Shown: positions 7,581-13,824 of the stretch, one piece after another
How the letters are laid out: each line of letters starts with the position of its first letter
How positions within the stretch are numbered: the stretch's first letter is position 1
Source: a bacterium HR12
GTDB lineage: Bacteria; Actinomycetota; UBA4738; HRBIN12
Length of the DNA: 13,824 nucleotides
NCBI GenBank assembly: GCA_002898915.1
Contig: BEHO01000005.1
Location: 1 to 13,824, forward strand
Direction: 5' to 3'
Notes under the pieces: generated by a model
Told to the model about the DNA's origin: nothing
The model's database searches: none
The model's input: the letters and a program-made list of their open reading frames with translations, nothing else
Program-made: the position numbers and the translations under genes

Positions 7581-8053
7581 TCGGCGTGGCGCTCGCCGCG
7601 TTCCTCCTCCTCCTGGCGGCCGTGTACCTCATGGCCCGCCCCTACCTCGCGCCGCTCCCCGAGCCCGAGGACCTCTCCGTCGAGCAGCTCCGGGCCGATC
7701 GCGAGCGCCTCCGGGCCCAGGTCCGCGAGCTCGACGCCGACTTCGAGACCGGCAAGCTCGCGCGCGAGGAGTACCGACGCCTGCGGGCCCGTCGGCTCCA
7801 GCAGCTCGAGGGCGTGACGCGGCGGATCCGCGAGCTCGAGCACCTGGAGGACGGGGTGGAGCCGGAGCCGGCGCCCCCCCGCCTGGAGGCCCTGGACCGA
7901 GCGGTCGAGGACCGGATCGCCGAGCGGAAGCGTCTCCTCGCCGAGCTCGAGGCGAGGAGCTGTCCGACCTGCGCAACCCCGATCGAGCCCGAGGATCGGT
8001 TCTGCCGTCACTGCGGCGCCGCCCTCGCGACCGCGGAGGTGAAGGACCCATGA
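7577..8053 (+). CDS. CcmI-like membrane protein with C-terminal zinc ribbon
   Basis: 158 residues. One N-terminal TM helix (2-20) is followed by a charged coiled-coil region (about 33-127) and a zinc ribbon with two CXXC knuckles (C129/C132 and C143/C146). The segment DFETGKLAREEYRRLR (55-70) matches the cytoplasmic 'D.e.Gkl...eY..lr' motif of the first part of CcmI/CycH cytochrome c assembly proteins. The TPR part of true CcmI is missing. The GTG start overlaps the ccmF stop (GTGA) and the ATG of the next gene overlaps its own stop, so it is translationally tied to the ccm operon. The knuckles are CPTC and CRHCG, not CXXCH, so they bind zinc rather than haem. An accessory role in holding the haem lyase together is inferred. 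Confidence 0.8.
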   Translation: MIGVALAAFLLLLAAVYLMARPYLAPLPEPEDLSVEQLRADRERLRAQVRELDADFETGKLAREEYRRLRARRLQQLEGVTRRIRELEHLEDGVEPEPAPPRLEALDRAVEDRIAERKRLLAELEARSCPTCATPIEPEDRFCRHCGAALATAEVKDP

Positions 8054-9261
8054 AGACCCGTTGGACCACCCTGCTCCGGGCGTCGCTGCCGACGGCCCTC
8101 CTCGCCGTCGCGCTCGCCGCCGGGTCGAGCGCGGCCGCCCAGGCCGGCACGATCTCCGGGAAGGTGGTGAACGGAACCACCGGCGAGCCGGCGGCCGGCG
8201 TGGACGTCCGGGCTCGCCTGTTCACCGCCCAGACCGAGCCCGACCCGCTGGAGGTCACCGCCGACGAGCGGGGGCGCTTCGCGTTCGAGTCCATCCCCGC
8301 CGGCGTCGTCGGCTACCAGCTGGAGGTCGCCTACCGCGGCGCCGTCTACCGCTCCGTGGCGACCGGGTTCGATCCCGCCAGCCCCGCCGAGCAGACCCTC
8401 CGCATCTACGAGCCCACGACCGACCCCTCCCGGGTCACCCTGGAGAGCTACGTCGTGTGGGTCGACCGCGAGGGCGGCGGCGTGGCCGTCCAGCACGACC
8501 TCTCCTGGTCGAACGCCGGCGACGAGGCCTACGTGGGCGAGGACGGGGTCGTCGTCCGGATCCCGCTGCCGGAGGGGGCCACCAACCTCCAGTTCCTCGG
8601 GACCTTCCTGGAGAACCCGGGCCGGACCCGCGACGGGGCCTACGTGTCCGACGCGCCGATCGTCCCCGGAGCCAGCTCCGCCACGCTCCGGTACAACGCC
8701 CCGCCCCTCGACCGGCTCACCCTCGAGGTGCCCTTCGCCACGACGAGCCTCCAGCTCTTCGTCCCTCAGGACGTGCGCGTTCGAGCGCCGGCCCTGCGCC
8801 TGGCCGGGACCGTCACCGACCAGGGCATCACGTACCAGGTCTACGAGGCGCGCGACCTCGCTCCCGGCACGGCGCTCGAGGTGGCGATGAGCCAGGCCGC
8901 CGCGCCCCGCGGCGCTCGGACCGCGCTCTGGATCCTCCTCGGCGCGCTCGGGGTCGTCCTCCTCGTCGGCGTGGCCCTCATCGTCCTGCGCCGCGACCGC
9001 GCCCGCACCCCGGCCCCCCGCTCGGCCGGGCGTCCGCCCCGTGCGAAGGCCCGGGCGTCCGCCCCAGCGTCCGCCGCCGACGGCGATGGCCGAGCGGTCG
9101 AGCTCGAGGACCCCGACCTGATCGTGGAGGAGATCGCCGCCCTCGACCTCAGCTTCGAGCGCGGGCTCATCGAGGAGCGGACCTACCGGCGCCTCCGGGT
9201 GGCGGCGAAGGAGCGGCTCCTCCGCGCCGAGGAGGCCCGGGCCGCTGGGAAGCGGCGATGA
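8050..9261 (+). CDS. exported membrane protein with carboxypeptidase-regulatory-like domain and cytoplasmic CcmI-like tail
   Basis: 403 residues. A signal sequence (1 to about 31, ending AAAQA) is followed by an Ig-like carboxypeptidase regulatory domain (about 34-120: TISGKVVNGTTGEP ... GRFAFESIPAG), a second beta-rich extracytoplasmic domain (about 128-280), one TM helix (about 292-313), a Pro/Ala/Arg-rich linker, and a cytoplasmic tail. The tail holds SFERGLIEERTYRRLR (368-383), which shares 8 of 16 residues with the motif in the preceding gene. No enzyme motif was seen. It starts on the stop of its neighbour (ATGA) with a good GGAGGTGA ribosome site. I do not recognise a named family. Its position right after ccmF suggests a cytochrome c assembly accessory with a large outside domain, perhaps substituting for CcmH/CcmI; this is inferred. 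Confidence 0.8.
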   Translation: MKTRWTTLLRASLPTALLAVALAAGSSAAAQAGTISGKVVNGTTGEPAAGVDVRARLFTAQTEPDPLEVTADERGRFAFESIPAGVVGYQLEVAYRGAVYRSVATGFDPASPAEQTLRIYEPTTDPSRVTLESYVVWVDREGGGVAVQHDLSWSNAGDEAYVGEDGVVVRIPLPEGATNLQFLGTFLENPGRTRDGAYVSDAPIVPGASSATLRYNAPPLDRLTLEVPFATTSLQLFVPQDVRVRAPALRLAGTVTDQGITYQVYEARDLAPGTALEVAMSQAAAPRGARTALWILLGALGVVLLVGVALIVLRRDRARTPAPRSAGRPPRAKARASAPASAADGDGRAVELEDPDLIVEEIAALDLSFERGLIEERTYRRLRVAAKERLLRAEEARAAGKRR

Positions 9262-9277
9262 GGGGAGGTGAGCCGAC

Positions 9278-9784
9278 GTGCTCGTGACCCGCGAGGCCGA
9301 TTACGCGATCCGCTGCGTGCTGGAGGTGGCCCGGGCGGGCCACACGAACGCGACCCGGGTGGCGCTGGCCCAGGGGATCTCCCCCACCTTCCTCGGGAAG
9401 ATCGTGCAGTCCCTCGCGAAGGCGGGGATCCTGGCGACCCGGCGCGGCGTCGGCGGCGGGATCACGCTCGCCAAGCCGCCCGAGCGGTTCACCCTCCTGG
9501 ACGTCATCGAGGCCGTCGAGGGTCGGCTGGCCATCATCGAGTGCCTCCGCTCCCCCGAGGGGTGCCCGCACGCGGAGGAGTGCCCCGCCTTCCCGTACCT
9601 CGAGCTCGCCCAGGAACGCCTCCGCGACACGCTCGACGTGCCGTTCGCGGAGCTGCTCCAGGGGGCCGGGGTCCCGCCGGCGGAGGAGCTCCTCCCACCG
9701 CTCGAGCCCCGCAGCGCCGGGAACGGCCACGGTGCACGGCCGAGGGTCCGAACGCCCGATCCCGCAGCCGGAGGTGATGCGTGA
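9278..9784 (+). CDS. Rrf2 family transcriptional regulator with Fe-S-type cysteines
   Basis: 168 residues. The N-terminal winged helix (LVTREADYAIRCVLEVA, SPTFLGKIVQSLAKAGILATRRGVGGG) is characteristic of Rrf2 proteins such as IscR, NsrR and RsrR. Three cysteines, C89, C96 and C102 (ECLRSPEGCPHAEECPAF, spacing CX6CX5C), match the iron-sulphur ligands of this family, so it probably senses NO, redox state or Fe-S supply. The C-terminal 40 residues are Pro/Ala-rich and look disordered. The GTG start at 9278 follows GGAGGTGA at 9264-9271. It lies 16 nt after the preceding gene and overlaps hemA by 1 nt (TGATG). Its targets are unknown; autoregulation of this operon is the simplest guess. Confidence 0.92.
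   Translation: MLVTREADYAIRCVLEVARAGHTNATRVALAQGISPTFLGKIVQSLAKAGILATRRGVGGGITLAKPPERFTLLDVIEAVEGRLAIIECLRSPEGCPHAEECPAFPYLELAQERLRDTLDVPFAELLQGAGVPPAEELLPPLEPRSAGNGHGARPRVRTPDPAAGGDA
9770..9777 (+). promoter_or_regulatory. ribosome binding site deciding the hemA start
   Basis: GGAGGTGA lies within the end of the Rrf2 gene, 6 nt before the ATG at 9784 and only 3 nt before the adjacent GTG at 9781. The spacing favours the ATG. Confidence 0.6.
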
Positions 9785-11118
9785 TGGCGCTCCTCGCCCT
9801 CACCCTGTCCCACCGCTCCGTGCCGCTCGAGGACCTGGAACGGGTGACCATCGAGCCCCACGAGCTGGTCGAGGCCCTGCCCTGCCTCCTCCGAGCCCCC
9901 GACGTGCGGGAGGCGATCGTCCTGTCCACCTGCAACCGCGTCGAGATCTACGCGTGGGCTCGGGAGGGGGAGGCGGCGGTCGAGCAGATCCGCCTCTTCC
10001 TCGAGGACCTGAAGGGCGTCGAGCCTGGATGGACCCGGAGCCGGGCTCGGGTGCTGCGCGGGGACGAGGTGATCCGGCACCTCTTCACCGTCGCCGCCGG
10101 GCTCGACTCCATGGTGGTCGGGGAGTCGGAGATCCAGGGCCAGGTGCGCGACGCGTACAAGCTGGCGGCCGACCTCGGCGCCGTCGGGCCGCACCTCCAC
10201 GGCCTCTTCCGCTGGGCGCTCGAGGCCGGCAAGCGGGCGCGATCGGCGACCGGGCTCTCGCGCGCCCACGAGTCCTTCCCACGGGCCGCGGTCCGCGCCA
10301 TCGAGACCACCCTCGGCCCGGCACGCGGTCTCGAGGCCCTGGTCGTGGGGAACGGGAGGATGGCGCGGACCTCCGCGCGGGCGCTCGCTCGATCCGGCGC
10401 GCGGGTGTGGGTGGCGGCCCGCCGCCCGGAGGCCGCCTCGGAGCTCGCGGCGTCCGTGGACGGCATCGCCGTTCCCCTGACGGCCCTGGAGGACGTGCTC
10501 GCTCAGGTCGACGCCGCGGTGTTCGCCACCTCCGCGCCCGAGCCCCTCATCGGCGCCGAGGGGCTCCGACGCGCCCTCCGCTCCCGTCGCGGCAGGCCGC
10601 TCGTCGTCGTCGACCTCGGCCTCCCCCGCAACGTCCATCACGACACCGCCGAGCTCGACGGCGGAGGGCTCGCGCTCTTCGACCTGGAGCGCCTCGATCG
10701 GGCCGGCTTCACCGTGCCCGGCGGACGGGAGGCGCAGCTCGACGCGGCCGCGGAGGTCGTCCGGGACGAGGCGGAGCGCTGCATCGCGTGGTTCCGGTCG
10801 AAGCCCGCGGGTCCGGTGGTGGCCGCCATCCAGGCGCAGGCGGAGCGCATCGCCGAGGCCGAGGTCCGGGCGGCGGCGCGGATCCCGGGTCTCGACGAAC
10901 GCCAGCGCGCGGCCGTCGAGCGCGCGATCCGACGCACGGTGCGCAAGCTCGTCCACACGCCCACCGTCCGCGCGAAGGAGGCGAGCGCCCGAGGGGACGA
11001 GGCGCTCCTGCAGGCCGCCAGGTGGCTCTTCGGGCTCGACGGGCTCGAGGTCCCCTCCGCGGCGGAGGCGCGGGGGACCGACGTCGAGCGCTCGGCGAAC
11101 GCGGAGGTGGTGCGGTGA
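9784..11118 (+). CDS. hemA: HemA, glutamyl-tRNA reductase
   Basis: 444 residues. It reduces glutamyl-tRNA(Glu) with NADPH to glutamate-1-semialdehyde, the first committed step of C5 tetrapyrrole synthesis. The N-terminal catalytic domain has SHRSVPLE (9-16) and the thioester-forming Cys50 in STCNRVEIYA. GESEIQGQVRDAYK follows at 113-126, then the nucleotide-binding domain (VVGNGRMARTSARAL) and VDLGLPRNV (276-284). The C-terminal dimer helices hold KLVHTPTVRAKE. The cofactor-binding part is less standard: GNGRM replaces the common GxGEM, and AARRPEAA stands where NRT is usual. The ATG at 9784 is chosen over the GTG at 9781 because GGAGGTGA (9770-9777) then sits 6 nt away. No other haem synthesis genes adjoin it; it sits among cytochrome genes and overlaps the next by GTGA. 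Confidence 0.94.
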   Translation: MALLALTLSHRSVPLEDLERVTIEPHELVEALPCLLRAPDVREAIVLSTCNRVEIYAWAREGEAAVEQIRLFLEDLKGVEPGWTRSRARVLRGDEVIRHLFTVAAGLDSMVVGESEIQGQVRDAYKLAADLGAVGPHLHGLFRWALEAGKRARSATGLSRAHESFPRAAVRAIETTLGPARGLEALVVGNGRMARTSARALARSGARVWVAARRPEAASELAASVDGIAVPLTALEDVLAQVDAAVFATSAPEPLIGAEGLRRALRSRRGRPLVVVDLGLPRNVHHDTAELDGGGLALFDLERLDRAGFTVPGGREAQLDAAAEVVRDEAERCIAWFRSKPAGPVVAAIQAQAERIAEAEVRAAARIPGLDERQRAAVERAIRRTVRKLVHTPTVRAKEASARGDEALLQAARWLFGLDGLEVPSAAEARGTDVERSANAEVVR

Positions 11119-11783
11119 GGCTCGGGGAGCGTGCCGCCGCGGACGCCCCGCCCGAGGGCGCCGCCCCGCGCGAGGGAGCGCGCCGACGGCGGTACATCGT
11201 GCTGTCCACGAGCATGTTGGGTCTCGTCGGCGGCGGCGTCCTCCTCCTGTCGGTCTTCAGCTTCTGGTGGACCTCCCAGCCGGGGTTCTGCAACCGCTGC
11301 CACGTGATGAACGAGTACGTCGCGGCCTGGGAGCGGTCGCCCCACCGCGAGGTCAACTGCGAGACCTGCCACACGCCCCCCGGCCTCTTCGGCTTCCTCG
11401 GCGGCAAGATCGCGGGCCTCCAGGTGGTCGCGAACTACATCACCGGCGACTTCGAGGACTACTCCTTCAACGCCGCCGTACCGAACGCGTCCTGCCTCCG
11501 CTGCCACGAGGACCTCCTCGAGGCGCCGTTCACGAGCACCGAGACGGACGTGACCGTGAGCCACCAGCACATCGTGGAGAACGGGGGCAAGTGCATGAAC
11601 TGCCACTCCACCGTGGCGCATCTGGAGGCGGTGCCGATCGGTTCGGCCACGTTCCCCACGATGGACACCTGCATGCGTTGCCACAACGGGTCGGTGGCCC
11701 CGACCGACTGCGAGCTCTGCCACCGGCAGGGCCCGCCGGCGCCCACGCCTCCGAGGGAGGGGGCCCTCGCGGCCGGCGGGTGA
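11115..11783 (+). CDS. NapC/NirT-like membrane-anchored hexahaem c-type cytochrome
   Basis: 222 residues. A cytoplasmic basic stretch (GARRRR) precedes one TM helix (about 28-49) and an outside domain with six CXXCH sites at C59, C82, C127, C160, C186 and C199. The first, PGFCNRCHVMNEY, followed by ERSPHREVNCETCH, is the NapC/NirT/NrfH arrangement in which the first haem can take a methionine near its CXXCH and the anchor domain oxidises menaquinol. Classic NapC and NrfH have four haems, so two extra sites are present at the C-terminus. The GTG at 11115 overlaps the hemA stop and follows GGAGGTGG (11103-11110). It is probably the quinol-oxidising entry point for the nonahaem protein encoded 12 nt downstream; the partner is inferred from order. 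Confidence 0.92.
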   Translation: MRLGERAAADAPPEGAAPREGARRRRYIVLSTSMLGLVGGGVLLLSVFSFWWTSQPGFCNRCHVMNEYVAAWERSPHREVNCETCHTPPGLFGFLGGKIAGLQVVANYITGDFEDYSFNAAVPNASCLRCHEDLLEAPFTSTETDVTVSHQHIVENGGKCMNCHSTVAHLEAVPIGSATFPTMDTCMRCHNGSVAPTDCELCHRQGPPAPTPPREGALAAGG

Positions 11784-11795
11784 GGAGGTGGAGCG

Positions 11796-12797
11796 GTGGA
11801 CGAGGAGGCGTTCGAGCCGGTCGAGCCGGAGCCGGAGGGCCGAGGCGGGGACGAGGCCTCCTCCGACGTCCACACACCGCTCCCCCCGGAGGAGGCGATG
11901 GCCGAGGAGGGCCCCGAGGAGGCCCCCGCCCTCCGCGGCCGGCACTGGGGTTCGGCCATGGCGGTGCCGGCCGTGCTGCTCATCGTCGTCATGCTCCTCG
12001 CCATCGGGATGCTGCGCCGCGAGGAGGGCCGGGCGCCGCGACCGACCCCCGTGCCCGTCACCCCGGCCGCGACGACGTTCCTGTTCTGCAGCGACTGCCA
12101 CGCCGACCTCGACCGCTCCCTCCGGGAGCACGCCGTCCTCCGCTTCACCCACGAACGGCACTTCGCCATCGGCGTGTCGGACTGCGCGGTCTGTCACGTG
12201 GCCAACACCCACGAGCCGGACCGGACGAACCGCCCCACGATGGTCACCTGCTTCCAGTGCCACTCCCTCGAGGAGGGAGGCCGGGCGCCGGGGACGTGCA
12301 CCCTCTGCCACCCGAAGGACCTGGATCCCTCTCCCCGGACCCACCGCGCGGCCGACTGGCTCCCGGTCCGGCATGGGGACGCCGCCCTCGCCGACCCCTT
12401 CGTGTGCGCGACGTGCCACCAGCAGCGCTCGTGCCGGAGCTGCCACGGCCTCGAGCTGCCGCACCCGAGCGGCTTCGACGAGCGCCCCCACGCCGAGCGC
12501 TTCTTCGAGGACCCCGCCCTGGGCGATCGCTGCCACCCCCGCGCCCCGCTCGTCGGACGGGACGCCTGCGACCGCTGCCACCATCCGCAAGGACCGGAGG
12601 CCTCGACCTGGATCGACTGGCATCCGGAGGTGGTGCGCAACCGTGGCGCCGCGACCTGCTTCCGGTGCCACGCCGACCAGACCTGCCGGACCTGCCATCG
12701 GCAGGGACCCGAACGCTTCACCGACGACGACCTCGCGGCGGACCGAGCCCTCCTGCTCGCCTCGCCGCAGCCCTCGGCGGGCGCCGAGGGAGGCTGA
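11796..12797 (+). CDS. membrane-anchored nonahaem c-type cytochrome with a degenerate tenth haem site
   Basis: 333 residues. An acidic cytoplasmic N-terminus (1-46) is followed by one TM helix (about 53-73), a proline linker, and an outside domain with nine canonical CXXCH sites at C98, C130, C152, C168, C204, C213, C258, C288 and C297. Two of them form tight CXXCHX4CXXCH pairs (204-217 and 288-301). A tenth position, GDRCH at 243-247, has glycine where the first cysteine should be (GGC at 12522-12524). Many extra histidines fit bis-histidine ligation. No catalytic motif of a nitrite, sulphite or hydroxylamine enzyme is evident, so an electron-carrier role is likelier than an enzyme. The GTG start at 11796 follows AGGAGGTGG. 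It lies between a NapC-like cytochrome and a small membrane protein. Confidence 0.9.
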   Translation: MDEEAFEPVEPEPEGRGGDEASSDVHTPLPPEEAMAEEGPEEAPALRGRHWGSAMAVPAVLLIVVMLLAIGMLRREEGRAPRPTPVPVTPAATTFLFCSDCHADLDRSLREHAVLRFTHERHFAIGVSDCAVCHVANTHEPDRTNRPTMVTCFQCHSLEEGGRAPGTCTLCHPKDLDPSPRTHRAADWLPVRHGDAALADPFVCATCHQQRSCRSCHGLELPHPSGFDERPHAERFFEDPALGDRCHPRAPLVGRDACDRCHHPQGPEASTWIDWHPEVVRNRGAATCFRCHADQTCRTCHRQGPERFTDDDLAADRALLLASPQPSAGAEGG

Positions 12798-12813
12798 CCA
12801 CGAGGAGGACGCG

Positions 12814-13140
12814 ATGGTGACCGCAACGACCCGCAACCGACCGGAGGCCGGAGGCCTCCGCACCCTCCTTCGGACGAGGATCGAGCTCTGGCTCGTGGTC
12901 CTGTTCATGGCCCTGTCGTTCGGCGCGGGCGTGCTCGTGACCGCGCTGTACGAGGAGCCGGCGCCGCCCCCGACGACCTTCCAGGCGCCGGCGTTCCCCA
13001 TCGCCCCGCCGCTCACCGAGGAGCAGATCGAGCAGGGGCTCCCCTCGGGTCACCCCGACATCTCCGGCGGCGGGGCGGCCGGGCCGGCGGGGCCGGGAGG
13101 CGCCGAGGCGGGAGCGCCGCAGGGCGACGCGGGCGCCTAG
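12814..13140 (+). CDS. small single-TM protein between multihaem cytochromes, unknown function
   Basis: 108 residues. A short basic N-terminus is followed by one TM helix (about 24-44: LWLVVLFMALSFGAGVLVTAL) and a Pro/Gly/Ala-rich outside tail. The tail contains a conserved-looking stretch, LTEEQIEQGLPSGHPDI, whose single His-Pro could be a docking or ligand residue. There is no CXXCH and no cysteine. The ATG at 12814 has a strong GAGGAGG ribosome site at 12802-12808, and composition matches its neighbours, so it is likely real. It lies 16 nt after the nonahaem gene and 18 nt before the next cytochrome. I do not recognise a family. A small subunit or scaffold of the cytochrome complex is a guess from context. 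Confidence 0.75.
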   Translation: MVTATTRNRPEAGGLRTLLRTRIELWLVVLFMALSFGAGVLVTALYEEPAPPPTTFQAPAFPIAPPLTEEQIEQGLPSGHPDISGGGAAGPAGPGGAEAGAPQGDAGA

Positions 13141-13158
13141 CGGTCGTCGGAGGAGCCC

Positions 13159-13824
13159 ATGGAGCCGGAGGAAGGGCGGCGTGCGACCCGATGGGGGCTC
13201 GGGGCCCTCGCCGTGGGCGCGCTCCTCGCCCTCGGCGTGCTCCTCGTGGGGTGGAACCGGGTGGCGACCTCGGACGCCTACTGCGCCGGATGCCACGAGA
13301 TGCAGCCGGCGGTCTCGGCGAACGCCCGCTCCGTCCACGCCGACGTCCCGTGCCTCGCCTGCCACACCGGCACGGGACTCGCCGGCTCCCTCCGATACAT
13401 CCCCGGCGCCCTGCGCGAGACCCTCGCCATCGTCACGCCCTGGAACCCGGCGCGCGGGATCCTGGGCGCGCGGCCCTGCACCGCGTGTCACACCGACCTC
13501 GCCGCCACGGAGGCGCTCGCCGCGGCCCACGGCACCGACGCGGCGTGCTCCTCGTGCCACGGCGACGTGAGCCACCCGCCCTTCCGCCTCGCCGGTTTCG
13601 AGCGACCGGTCCAGCCGATCCCGGGCGAGGACCCGCACCCACGCCTGTACGTCCAGACGCACGGGGGGGAGGCCACGGCCGACCCCGCCTCCTGCGCCAC
13701 CTGCCACGAGCCCGACTTCTGCGAGACCTGTCACCTCCGGGAGCGCTATCCGCACCCGAAGGACTGGATCCCGCTCCACGGTGCGGCCCAGCGGGAGCAG
13801 GGCGCCGAGGCCTGCGCGACGTGC
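13159..13824 (+). CDS. second NapC/NirT-like multihaem c-type cytochrome (C-terminus beyond right edge)
   Basis: 222 codons, still open at the window end. A short cytoplasmic N-terminus precedes one TM helix (about 12-31) and an outside domain. The domain has six complete CXXCH sites at C42, C65, C107, C130, C179 and C188, and a seventh (CATC at 219-222) cut before its histidine. The first is YCAGCHEMQP, the NapC/NirT/NrfH-type first haem with a nearby methionine. C179-H192 form a tight CXXCHX4CXXCH pair followed by YPHPKDW and LHG, a layout common in multihaem proteins of anaerobes. The ATG at 13159 follows CGGAGGAGCCC. The protein resembles the hexahaem protein upstream in plan but not closely in sequence. 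It is likely another quinol-linked or relay cytochrome of the same system. Confidence 0.9.
   Translation, partial: MEPEEGRRATRWGLGALAVGALLALGVLLVGWNRVATSDAYCAGCHEMQPAVSANARSVHADVPCLACHTGTGLAGSLRYIPGALRETLAIVTPWNPARGILGARPCTACHTDLAATEALAAAHGTDAACSSCHGDVSHPPFRLAGFERPVQPIPGEDPHPRLYVQTHGGEATADPASCATCHEPDFCETCHLRERYPHPKDWIPLHGAAQREQGAEACATC

Noticed and set aside
7961..8016. Paired cysteines in the CcmI-like protein as a haem site
   Set aside because: The motifs are CPTCA and CRHCG without the following histidine. They form a zinc ribbon.
9781..9783. GTG as the hemA start
   Set aside because: It leaves only 3 nt after GGAGGTGA. The adjacent ATG at 9784 has normal spacing.
9301..13016. Long minus-strand open frames opposite hemA and the cytochrome genes
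   Set aside because: They have low-complexity Ala/Arg/Gly-rich translations and no motifs, and the plus strand carries clear HemA and CXXCH proteins.
1..13824. tRNA, rRNA, CRISPR, insertion sequence or transfer signatures
   Set aside because: No cloverleaf-like, repeat-spacer, transposase or inverted-repeat end structures were seen, and composition is even across the window.

Overview
The window is very GC-rich, uses many GTG starts, and has genes packed tightly with 1-17 nt overlaps. It holds two divergent gene groups concerned with making and using c-type cytochromes. The organism looks like an anaerobic or facultatively anaerobic high-GC bacterium. An uncultured actinobacterial lineage is my best guess: the haem chaperone CcmE is the cysteine type known from some actinobacteria, archaea and Desulfovibrio, and codon use is strongly G/C-ending. 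The phylum is inferred, not shown.

Left part, minus strand (read from 2710 down to 1): a membrane-anchored TlpA/ResA-type thioredoxin; a radical SAM/SPASM protein of the AhbD/NirJ-like (TIGR04053-like) type; and the first 236 codons of a two-TM HAMP sensor whose extracytoplasmic domain carries a CXXCH haem site. The sensor runs off the left edge. A 166 bp divergent intergenic region (2711-2876) separates this group from the plus-strand operon and is the likely site of control for both.

Right part, plus strand (2877 to the right edge): one apparent operon. It begins with ccmE-ccmA-ccmB-ccmC-ccmD-ccmF (System I cytochrome c maturation). Two membrane proteins follow that share a CcmI-like 'FExG...YRRLR' motif, one with a zinc ribbon and one with a secreted carboxypeptidase-regulatory-like domain. 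Then come an Rrf2 regulator with three Fe-S-type cysteines, hemA (glutamyl-tRNA reductase, first step of C5 haem synthesis), a six-haem NapC/NirT-like cytochrome, a nine-haem cytochrome with one degenerate tenth site, a 108-residue single-TM protein, and a second NapC/NirT-like cytochrome with six complete haem sites and a seventh cut by the window end.

Taken together, the region encodes haem precursor supply (HemA), haem delivery and attachment (CcmA-F), cysteine reduction (TlpA), redox or haem sensing (Rrf2 and the c-haem sensor), and membrane-anchored multihaem proteins that probably take electrons from quinol to an extracytoplasmic acceptor. The terminal reductase or acceptor is not in the window. 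No RNA genes, mobile elements or CRISPR arrays were seen.
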